21,953 nt of DNA from CAZLMW01 sp964560875 (GTDB lineage: Bacteria > Myxococcota_A > UBA9042): positions 1 through 21,953 of the forward strand of contig CAZLMW010000129.1 of assembly GCA_964560875.1 (NCBI GenBank), in the 5' to 3' direction. Positions 6,181 through 12,892 of this stretch are shown in pieces. Both the position numbers and the translations under genes were made by a program. The number at the start of each line of letters is the position of its first letter. Position 1 is the stretch's first letter. The notes below the pieces were generated by a model. It saw only the letters and a program-made list of their open reading frames with translations. It was not told the DNA's origin and did not search any database.

Positions 6181-7884
6181 CTAAGGACGGCGCAGGTTGC
6201 TGACGATGAGTCGGAAGCCCATCCAGCCACCTGCAACGTAGAGCAATACCGGGATCGCTGGGGCGCCAAGGACGGTCGGACCGGGTTGCCCAAGCGCGAG
6301 CGAACCGCCGACCATGCATGACGCCACGAGGATCGCGCGGGCCAATTGCCGCTGCCCGTGTTGATGCACGGCGATCAACCGATCGAGCTCTTGGACGTCG
6401 TGTCGCAGGGTGACGCGGCCCTCACTGAGATCGCTGAGCAGCGCTGTGGCCACGTGCGGAAACGAGCGCAGGAAGCGGCTTAACGCGCCGATGGAGTCGA
6501 TGCCTTCGGAGACCAACCGCTGCGGATCGTAGCGTTCGGCGAGCATCTCTTTGACGAACGGCTCGGCCTCTTCGACGAGGTTGAGGTCGGGCGCGAGGGT
6601 CTTGCCGATGCCCTCGATCGTCATCAACGCCTTGAAGACCATCGTGTAGGTCGGCGGCATCTTGATCTGGTGGCGTATCGCGCCGGTCACCAGGTCCGCG
6701 AAATACGCACCGACATCCACCTCGCCCACAGTTCGCCCGGATAGGTGGCGGTCCATGACCTCGACCGTGTCGGCTTCGAACGCCTCGTAGTTGTAGATGA
6801 CGCCGGGTTGCTTGATGCCGAGCTCGAAGAAGACGCGCGCGACGAGCTGGTAGTCGCGGCGGGACAGGCCGATGAGGATGTCGAGGATGTTCTCGCGCTG
6901 CTTGCGGGTCAGGCGCCCGACGAGGCCAAAGTCGATGAGACCGATGATCGGGTTTCCGTCCTCGTCGGCGCGAATCAGGATGTTGCCCGGGTGCAGATCG
7001 CCGTGAAAAACCCCGTCGCGGAAGATCATCTTGAACAGCGCCCGCAACATCATGCGGGCGACGGGATACGGGTTGATGCCGAGCGTTTGCGGCGCGACGG
7101 TCACCTTGACGCCGCGCACCAGGCCCATGGTCACGACCTTGGACGTGCTGGAGCGATCGTGGACGCGCGGCACCTCGATGCCCTCAAAACCGGCGAAATT
7201 GGCGGCGAACGTGTGGATGTTGCGGCGCTCGTTGTCGAATTCGAGCTCGCGGCGGATGGCCCGTTCGAATTCCGAGACGATTCCGACCGGGTCCATCAAG
7301 GCGAGGTCGGGCGCCTGCTGCTCAACCTGCCGGGCGAGGAAGTGCAGGATGTTGAGGTCGCTGTCGATCGCCTTGCCGATGCCGAGCCGCTGGACTTTGA
7401 CCACGACCTCCTCGGTTTCATGCGCGAGAACGGCGCGGTGGACCTGGGCGATGGAGGCGCTGGCCATGGGCTTGCGATGAAACTCCGCGAAGCGCTCCTC
7501 GATGGGTTCGCCAAGCTCGCTTTCGACGACGGCGCGGACATCCTCGAACGGGACTTCCGGGACCGCGTCCTGCAGGTGTTGAAGCTCGGCGACAATATCG
7601 GCGGGGACGAGGTCAGGTCGCGTGCTGAGGATCTGACCGAGCTTGATAAACGTCGGCCCGAGGTCCTCGATGGTCATCCGCACGCGCTGCGCGGTCGTGA
7701 ACGTCTGGTCGTGGTCGTCGCGAAACGCCATCAGCCCCTTGAGTCCCATGGTGTCCTGTAGTTCCAGCCGGGTGACGACCTCGCCGAAGCCGTGTTTGAC
7801 GAGGACACCCACGATCTCGCGAAAGCGCCCGACGTCCTTGATCGCGGTGCTGATGCCGCGGACGCGTCCGTAGAGGTTGGCCAT
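6181..7884 (-). CDS. ABC1/UbiB-family atypical protein kinase-like ATPase
   Basis: A 567-residue member of the UbiB/ADCK/ABC1 family, implicated in ubiquinone biosynthesis or lipid-linked quinone handling at the membrane. Family signatures are all visible: the KxGQ motif FIKLGQILSTRPDLVP (Lys81, Gln84), the Ala-rich loop ASASIAQVHRA (141-151) that replaces the glycine loop, VVKVQ with Lys163, the catalytic segment FHGDLHPGN (293-301) and IDFGLVG with Asp318. The C-terminus has two hydrophobic segments (about 520-537 and 540-560), as expected for a membrane anchor. The length is typical. The ATG at 7884 lies 24 bp after the stop of the S1-domain gene, so the two are likely cotranscribed, with a weak GGGA site 8-9 nt upstream. 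A direct ubi role is not shown because no other quinone gene is in the window. Confidence 0.93.
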   Translation of the reverse strand: MANLYGRVRGISTAIKDVGRFREIVGVLVKHGFGEVVTRLELQDTMGLKGLMAFRDDHDQTFTTAQRVRMTIEDLGPTFIKLGQILSTRPDLVPADIVAELQHLQDAVPEVPFEDVRAVVESELGEPIEERFAEFHRKPMASASIAQVHRAVLAHETEEVVVKVQRLGIGKAIDSDLNILHFLARQVEQQAPDLALMDPVGIVSEFERAIRRELEFDNERRNIHTFAANFAGFEGIEVPRVHDRSSTSKVVTMGLVRGVKVTVAPQTLGINPYPVARMMLRALFKMIFRDGVFHGDLHPGNILIRADEDGNPIIGLIDFGLVGRLTRKQRENILDILIGLSRRDYQLVARVFFELGIKQPGVIYNYEAFEADTVEVMDRHLSGRTVGEVDVGAYFADLVTGAIRHQIKMPPTYTMVFKALMTIEGIGKTLAPDLNLVEEAEPFVKEMLAERYDPQRLVSEGIDSIGALSRFLRSFPHVATALLSDLSEGRVTLRHDVQELDRLIAVHQHGQRQLARAILVASCMVGGSLALGQPGPTVLGAPAIPVLLYVAGGWMGFRLIVSNLRRP

Positions 7885-7908
7885 CGCGTCGTCCCGCGAA
7901 CCGGGCGC

Positions 7909-9462
7909 TTACAGGCCCAGCTTCTCTTTGAGCAGCGCACCGAACGAGCCGATCTCTTCGGCGGACGCCTTGGGTTTGGCCTGGCTCTGCATGTACTCGG
8001 CGGCCTCGGCGCGTTCCTTGGCCTGGGCGGCCTGCTTGACCGATAGCCGCACCCGTCCGTCGCTGCGGATGTCGGTCACGACGGCTTCCATGCGGGTGCC
8101 GACCGGGAACGTTCGACGCAAATCCGCGCCGTACGCGACCTCGAGCTCCTGGGTCGGGATCATGCCTTCGCCGGGTCCGCCGAGGTGTTCGGGCCACCGC
8201 GCGATGAGACCGAAGCGCATGTGCTTGTCGACGGTGACATCGAGCAGCGTGCCGACCTTGGGCGGCGGCTTCTTCTCGGGGCGCGCAGTCGGGCTGGCTT
8301 CCCCGGGGCCTTCGTTGGCGGACTTGTCGGCCGCGAAACCGAGCACTTCGGCGCCAAGCGAGTTGCCTTCGGGCTTGCGATCGGGGTCGAGGGTGCGGTC
8401 GAGATCCTCGGGTTCGACCCACGCGAGCGACATGCGGCGCAGGCCTTCGTCGATCTCCTTGATGCGGACGATGATGCGGTCACCGTCGGACACCACGTCA
8501 CGAACCGACGGGATGCGGCGCCCAAACGCGCTGACGTGCAGCAGGCCTTCAACGCCACCGGCGACTTCGACGAACGCCCCGTAAGGCTGAATTCGCGTCA
8601 CCGTGCCGCGCAGAATCGTTCCGGGGAGCAGCTCGGTGACAGCAGCTTCGAACGGGTCGGCCGCGAGCGCGCGCATGGACAGGCCGATGCGCATGGGTTT
8701 GTCGCCGATCCCTTCTTCGATGCGAACGACCTCGACCTCGAGCATGTCGCCACTGCTGACGACTTCCTGCGGGCGTTTCTTTCCGTAAGGCAGCTCAGAG
8801 ACGTGTACGAGCCCCTCGAGACCGCCGATATCGACAAAGAACCCGAAGTCGCGAATCGACGTGACGCGTCCCTGAAAACGCGCGCCGACCACGAGCATCG
8901 CCCGGGTCTCTTCCGCTTGCGCTTCCCTCTCGGCCATCAGCACAGCCCGACGGCTGAGCACGGGATCGCGCCCCTCACGCAGCTCGGTGACCTTGAACAT
9001 GAGCGTGCGGCCGACGAGCGTCTCGGGCTCCTCGATGCGCATCACGTCGATCTGGCCATGCGGACAAAAGCCGCTCGCGCCGCCGACCTCGACGACGTAG
9101 CCGCCCTTATTCGTCTCGGTGATCTTGCCCTCGATCGGCATCCCGGAGACAGCCGCCGTTTCGAGCGCCGCCTTGGACTGGCCGGTGCGCGACATCTTGG
9201 TGCCGACCTCGACGAGCCTGTTGCGAACGCGAAGCACGTAGCAGCGGACCGTATCGCCAACCACCGGACGCTCTTCGGGCGAATAGGACGATCCGTCGAG
9301 CAGGCCATCCCAGCCGTTGATGTCCAGCTGGATGCCGCCACTGCCGACATGGACCACGCGGGCGCGCACCTCGTCGCCGGGTTGAAGGTCGATCCAGGAG
9401 TCCTGCTCGCTCTCGCTGAACAGGGCCTCGAATTCGAGCTCGTCTTCGTAGCTTTTCGTCAT
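7909..9462 (-). CDS. Multidomain S1 RNA-binding protein (ribosomal protein S1-like)
   Basis: A 517-residue protein built of five S1/OB-fold repeats at roughly residues 29-89, 107-173, 192-264, 279-347 and 402-478. The third (GRVTSIRDFGFFVDIGGLEGLVHVSEL) and fourth (GTVTRIQPYGAFVEVAGGVEGLLHVS) are the most canonical; the first and last are divergent. An acidic N-terminus (MTKSYEDELEFEALFSESEQD) and a short C-terminal helix ending in LLKEKLGL flank them. Likely roles are RNA binding and translation or RNA turnover. It may be a divergent S1 paralogue rather than the main RpsA, which usually has six more uniform domains. Start 9462 is chosen because GGAG (9471-9474) lies 8 nt upstream; the longer start at 9519 falls inside the hairpin at 9503-9538. 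It is followed by the UbiB-like gene after 24 bp. Confidence 0.9.
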   Translation of the reverse strand: MTKSYEDELEFEALFSESEQDSWIDLQPGDEVRARVVHVGSGGIQLDINGWDGLLDGSSYSPEERPVVGDTVRCYVLRVRNRLVEVGTKMSRTGQSKAALETAAVSGMPIEGKITETNKGGYVVEVGGASGFCPHGQIDVMRIEEPETLVGRTLMFKVTELREGRDPVLSRRAVLMAEREAQAEETRAMLVVGARFQGRVTSIRDFGFFVDIGGLEGLVHVSELPYGKKRPQEVVSSGDMLEVEVVRIEEGIGDKPMRIGLSMRALAADPFEAAVTELLPGTILRGTVTRIQPYGAFVEVAGGVEGLLHVSAFGRRIPSVRDVVSDGDRIIVRIKEIDEGLRRMSLAWVEPEDLDRTLDPDRKPEGNSLGAEVLGFAADKSANEGPGEASPTARPEKKPPPKVGTLLDVTVDKHMRFGLIARWPEHLGGPGEGMIPTQELEVAYGADLRRTFPVGTRMEAVVTDIRSDGRVRLSVKQAAQAKERAEAAEYMQSQAKPKASAEEIGSFGALLKEKLGL

Positions 9463-9470
9463 CACAACGT

Positions 9471-9474
9471 CTCC
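9471..9474 (-). promoter_or_regulatory. Ribosome binding site deciding the S1-protein start
   Basis: On the minus strand GGAG lies 8 nt before ATG 9462. The alternative in-frame ATG at 9519 has no such site and sits in the loop of a strong hairpin, so 9462 is the better start. Confidence 0.7.
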
Positions 9475-9502
9475 ACGCCGGCTGCCAGAGGCCAAAACGC
9501 CA

Positions 9503-9538
9503 CCGCCCCGGGTCGGCATATGCCAAGACCCGGGGCGG
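9503..9538 (-). terminator. Strong 12-bp hairpin, probable terminator of the fibrinogen-like gene
   Basis: CCGCCCCGGGTC (9503-9514) and GACCCGGGGCGG (9527-9538) are perfect inverse complements. The loop region is itself almost a palindrome (GGCATATGCC, 9515-9524). The hairpin lies 27 bp beyond the stop of the minus-strand gene ending at 9566. Reading on that strand, the stem is followed by TGGCGTTTT, a short T-run a few bases late, so intrinsic termination is plausible but not ideal. It also sits upstream of the S1 gene, where it could instead be a 5' leader structure or an operator. Confidence 0.65.
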
Positions 9539-9565
9539 CGGACTATATCGACGTCGGTGCTGTAA

Positions 9566-11842
9566 TCAATTGCGCTCGCGGAACCAGTAGCGGTGAGCCA
9601 AATGGTGACCCGAGGAGTGCTGCGCGCCGTTGCACATGTAGATGTACGAATCGGTGTTGGTGTTCGACATGTACAAGTGCATGTGGCCGGTCCAGTTCTT
9701 GCGGCTCTCCCAACGTTTGCAGCGCTTGCCGCCGTCGGGACCGTGCGAAGAGTTCTGGGTCTTCGTGCCGTAGCAGTTGATGCCCCAGCCGCCGACGTGA
9801 CCGCACTTGGGTTCGCTGTTCGTGCCGCCCTTGCCCTGCCAAAGCAGCGTGCCGTCGTAGTGCCACGATTCCACGGTCACCGGGGTCGACGACGCGGCGA
9901 CTTTGCCGGTGAAGCGCCAGTCCGCCGTGTAGTTGCGCATAACGATGTATTCGAAGTTGCGGTAGGTGTACGAGCTGTTCAGGCCAGCCTGGTCCCACAA
10001 CACGTCGAAGTTCTTCTTGGCACCGATGAGCGCCTTGATCTGCGTGTCGCTCATCTTGAACGAGTAGTCCTTGACCGAGAACGGCGCGGTGCGGATGTCG
10101 CCCCACTGACCCGCGCGGCCACCGCCGATCCACGAGAAGAAGTGATCGCGGTACCAGGTCTTGATGCCGAGCATCCAGCCGCCGCCGTCGCGCGTCTGGT
10201 CGCAGTACGCAAAGAACGTCTCGATGCCCTTGCCGACGCCATCGGGGTCGAGCCAGTAGTAGCCGTCCGTCGCTGCCGGGTTGCGCTTCTTGATGTCCCA
10301 GCAGGTCTTGCCGGGGTTCTTCTTTGTGGTGCCGAGCGCGGAGGAAAGGCCCTGCCAGCTGGTGCCGTCGCAGCCTTCAAAGTGGTTGCTGGTCACGTTC
10401 CAGCGAATCGAGCCCTTCGAGACCGCGTTGCAGGCCAGCTTGCTGTTGCCGAACTTGATGTCGCCGTGGCTGATGAGCCGGCCGTTGACCTGCACCTTCT
10501 TGTTGCTGAGCGTCTGGATCTTGATGCTCCAGCTGTTGAGCTGGCCGTCGGTCTGGTTGGTCTTGTAGCCGCTGTCGACGATGAACAGGCGCCACTCGCC
10601 CTTGATGTTCTTGCCGATCCAGTCCTTGTGGATATCGCCGGCGACGGTCGCGTGCGGCTTGGGGAAGGTCGCGACGAGCTTGGTCTTGTCCTTGGGATCA
10701 AAGGCCTTCTTCTTGGCGTGCAAGACGTAGTGCGGGTACTTCTTGCCGTCGACCCTCGGGTCCACCGGGTAGTTGGTCAGCAGCGTGCTCTTCTTCGAGG
10801 GCAGCACAGGCGCGTTGGGCGGGAAGAGGAAGATCGACAGCTGCGAGGTGTCGCTGTTGGTCAGGTTGAGGTTGACCGAGATGTCCTGCGCGACCCCGAT
10901 GTCGGGGAAGTTGATGGTCGCATAGGTGCCCTCAGGGTTGTTGTCGCGCAGCTTCATCGCCTTGGCGCCCTGGATCTCGTCCACGAACTGGTTGGCGATG
11001 AGGCCGTTGCTGATCTCGTCGATGCCGTCCGCGGGCAACGCCTTGGGGTCCATCGCCTGGACGCACTTGAGCGAGCCGTCGGCGTTGATGCCCTTGACCA
11101 CTTCACCGGCCTTCGTGCAGGAGCCGGCGGGGGTCTTGATGCCGGTGAGCTTGCTGCCGTCACCCACGAACTGCTTACCGGCGATGATGCCGCCAGCAAC
11201 AACGTCGCCGGACGCGGTGATCTTGCCGGCCTTGAGGGCGCGGCCCTGCAGGTCGACGTCCTTGTCGAACTTGAGATGAGCGACCGAGACACAGCCGGTG
11301 CACTTGAGGGCGCGCGCGACTTTGGCGTCGCCGCCCTTGATACCGTCAGCGGCTGCCGCGTAGGCGAAGTTGACCGACGCGGGGCCGAGGCTGCCTTTGG
11401 CGACCGCGCCACCGCTGATGCAACCGCTGCATTCGACGCCGTTGGCCACCTGGGCGCGCTGAGCAAACATCACGCTGTGCATCGCGGATCGGGGCAGCTC
11501 CGGGTCGGTGCCGACCTTGAGTCCCATCCAGAGCTGCGCCGCGCCCTTGAGCTTGGCGGGATCGAGCTTGGTGCCGCTGCCGAGCACGATCGAGAAGCGA
11601 CCGGCCTTGAGGTCGATCGAGTGCTTGGCGGAGTGAAGCGCAGAACCGCCGGTCTTGGCGCCATACAGGCCAACCGTTACCGAGTACTTGCCGTCTGCCG
11701 CGGGGCCACCGCCGCTGGACAGCAGAACGCCTTCGAGAAGCATCGTGCCGGGTACAGCTGCCTGCGCGGGCGAAACCACCATGGCCGCCGCGAGCGCCGC
11801 GCCGATCGCGCACATGCGACGCAACGCCGTTGTCTTGAACAT
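9566..11842 (-). CDS. Secreted protein with P-like and fibrinogen-like domains
   Basis: A 758-residue exported protein. The signal peptide (residues 1-28) ends in SPAQA-A. Residues 30-130 form a beta-rich domain (LLEGVLLSSGGGPAADGKYSVTV). Residues 135-190 contain two matched motifs, ECSGCISG and KCTGCVSV, which form a CxGC pair. At 205-236 the sequence GDVVAGGIIAGKQFVGDGS..LTGI resembles the repeats of trimeric tail-fibre-like proteins. Residues about 300-442 look like a proprotein-convertase P/Homo-B domain, ending WRLFIVDSG..TDGQLNSWSIKI. From about 508 to the end lies a fibrinogen-like domain with GKTCWDI, YYWLDPDG and FAYCDQTRDGGGWML. The start has a strong GGGGG site 5 nt upstream. The likely role is extracellular or cell-surface binding to glycans or proteins; no catalytic motif is seen. 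Transcribed alone, divergently from the thiD-like gene. Confidence 0.85.
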   Translation of the reverse strand: MFKTTALRRMCAIGAALAAAMVVSPAQAAVPGTMLLEGVLLSSGGGPAADGKYSVTVGLYGAKTGGSALHSAKHSIDLKAGRFSIVLGSGTKLDPAKLKGAAQLWMGLKVGTDPELPRSAMHSVMFAQRAQVANGVECSGCISGGAVAKGSLGPASVNFAYAAAADGIKGGDAKVARALKCTGCVSVAHLKFDKDVDLQGRALKAGKITASGDVVAGGIIAGKQFVGDGSKLTGIKTPAGSCTKAGEVVKGINADGSLKCVQAMDPKALPADGIDEISNGLIANQFVDEIQGAKAMKLRDNNPEGTYATINFPDIGVAQDISVNLNLTNSDTSQLSIFLFPPNAPVLPSKKSTLLTNYPVDPRVDGKKYPHYVLHAKKKAFDPKDKTKLVATFPKPHATVAGDIHKDWIGKNIKGEWRLFIVDSGYKTNQTDGQLNSWSIKIQTLSNKKVQVNGRLISHGDIKFGNSKLACNAVSKGSIRWNVTSNHFEGCDGTSWQGLSSALGTTKKNPGKTCWDIKKRNPAATDGYYWLDPDGVGKGIETFFAYCDQTRDGGGWMLGIKTWYRDHFFSWIGGGRAGQWGDIRTAPFSVKDYSFKMSDTQIKALIGAKKNFDVLWDQAGLNSSYTYRNFEYIVMRNYTADWRFTGKVAASSTPVTVESWHYDGTLLWQGKGGTNSEPKCGHVGGWGINCYGTKTQNSSHGPDGGKRCKRWESRKNWTGHMHLYMSNTNTDSYIYMCNGAQHSSGHHLAHRYWFRERN

Positions 11843-12049
11843 CCGATCCCCCTGGGTGTTTCGCGTCGAGTTCGAGAAGGGCTACGTGCGACGCGCGGGG
11901 TGAAATGTACGGATGCGCGGGCAAGGCTGCAAATCGCAAAATAGCGCGGCCCGCGCCAGGCCCACGAAAACGCCGTCACCAAGGGGCTATGCGGAGCGAA
12001 ATGAGCCTGGCCGGTTTGCATTTGACGCCGGGTCGGCAACGCTCGCGAG
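11843..12049. promoter_or_regulatory. Divergent intergenic region with a candidate promoter for the fibrinogen-like gene
   Basis: A 207-bp spacer between divergent genes, with a less GC-rich core. On the minus strand TTGCAG (11927-11932) and TACATT (11904-11909) are separated by exactly 17 bp, a weak sigma70-like pair about 60 bp before the ATG. Nothing convincing was found for the thiD-like gene on the plus strand. No TPP riboswitch (THI-box) pattern is visible upstream of it. Confidence 0.3.
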
Positions 12050-12826
12050 ATGCCAGGCGCGCTGACCATCGCCGGACTCGACCCAACGGGGCGGGCAGGA
12101 ATCGTGGCGGATTTGCGAGCTTTCGGCGCGTTCGACGTGGCTGGAGCAGCCGCGGTGGCCGTTCAGACCGTGCAGGGACCGGGGATCACGCCGCAGGTTC
12201 GCGCTGTCGAGGCCGATTGGCTCGCCGACCAGATCAAAGCGGCTCTCCTGACCGGTGCGGTGGCGGCCGTGAAGGTCGGCGCGCTCGGTACCGCGGCGAA
12301 TGTGCGCGCGGTTGTCGATGCGATGAAAGCGTTCGCCGACGTCCCGCTTGTGGTCGATCCAGTCGCCGCAACCAGCTCTGGAGCGACGCTGCTCGACGAC
12401 GCCGGCTGGCAGGTGATGAGCGAAGAGCTGCTGCCGATCGCCACGATCGTCACCCCCAATATCCCCGAGACCGAGAGGCTCGTGGGCGCACCGATCGCGT
12501 CGGCCGAAGCGATGGCAAAAGCGGGGCGAAAAATCGCCGATCGCGGTCCCTTCGTCTTGGTAACCGGCGGCCACCTCGGAGCCGATGAACGATTGTGTGA
12601 TGTGCTCGTTGCACCGCCCGACCGAATGGGTATGCCGTGGCGCTCCGAATCGATCGCGTCCGAGCGGCTCGAGCTTCCCGCCAAGGCGCTACGTGGCACG
12701 GGCTGTCGCCTCAGCGCAGCGATCGCCGCACACCTGGCCTGGGGGCACGCAGTCCATGATGCCGTCGTCGCTGCCCGGCACTGGCTCCAGGCCGACCTCG
12801 CGGCAGGACGCGATAAACACGCCTAG
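12050..12826 (+). CDS. thiD: ThiD-like hydroxymethylpyrimidine / phosphomethylpyrimidine kinase
   Basis: A 258-residue ribokinase-fold enzyme predicted to phosphorylate HMP and HMP-P with ATP in thiamine biosynthesis or salvage. Diagnostic motifs are TIAGLDPTGRAGIVADLRAF at the N-terminus (family form TIAGSDPSGGAG), VQTVQG, VKVGALG, VVDPV (101-105), TPNIPE (135-140), LVTGGH and RGTGCRLSAAIAAHLAWG, with the anion-hole GTGC at 216-219. Length is typical for stand-alone ThiD. Two motif changes are visible: Ser to Leu in AGxDP, and Thr to Arg after GTGC. These are tolerable, but a related pyridoxal-type kinase is a remote alternative. No other thi genes or riboswitch lie nearby. It ends in TAG, and the next gene lies in the same frame 66 bp on. 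Weak ribosome binding site at the ATG. Confidence 0.85.
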   Translation: MPGALTIAGLDPTGRAGIVADLRAFGAFDVAGAAAVAVQTVQGPGITPQVRAVEADWLADQIKAALLTGAVAAVKVGALGTAANVRAVVDAMKAFADVPLVVDPVAATSSGATLLDDAGWQVMSEELLPIATIVTPNIPETERLVGAPIASAEAMAKAGRKIADRGPFVLVTGGHLGADERLCDVLVAPPDRMGMPWRSESIASERLELPAKALRGTGCRLSAAIAAHLAWGHAVHDAVVAARHWLQADLAAGRDKHA

Positions 12827-12835
12827 AGCGCGCTT

Positions 12836-12865
12836 CGAATTCCAACTAGAACGTGTTTCAATTCG
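12836..12865 (+). promoter_or_regulatory. Short inverted repeat before the GMC gene
   Basis: CGAATT (12836-12841) and AATTCG (12860-12865) are perfect inverse complements 18 bp apart, within an unusually AT-rich island for this window and 27 bp before the GMC start. This spacing could suit a dimeric regulator or flank a promoter. The arms are short and chance is possible. Confidence 0.25.
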
Positions 12866-12892
12866 CGCGACCAACTGCCATTTTTCGGCGAT

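Noticed and set aside
6745..7761. Plus-strand open frame of 338 codons opposite the UbiB-like gene
   Set aside because: It lies wholly inside the coding sequence of a gene with all ABC1 family motifs; the composition is typical of an antisense shadow.
8185..9780. Plus-strand open frame of 531 codons opposite the S1-domain gene
   Set aside because: It is a shadow of the S1 gene: low-complexity composition and no motif, while the minus strand has five S1 repeats.
9593..11944. Plus-strand open frame of 783 codons opposite the fibrinogen-like gene
   Set aside because: Its translation is Arg/Val/Ala/Asp-rich with no recognisable domain, while the opposite strand encodes a clear signal peptide and known domains. 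Long antisense frames are expected in high-GC DNA.
12001..12049. In-frame upstream start for the ThiD-like gene at ATG 12001
   Set aside because: That ATG is 49 bp upstream, so it is out of frame with the kinase. The conserved TIAG motif begins at residue 6 from ATG 12050, as expected.
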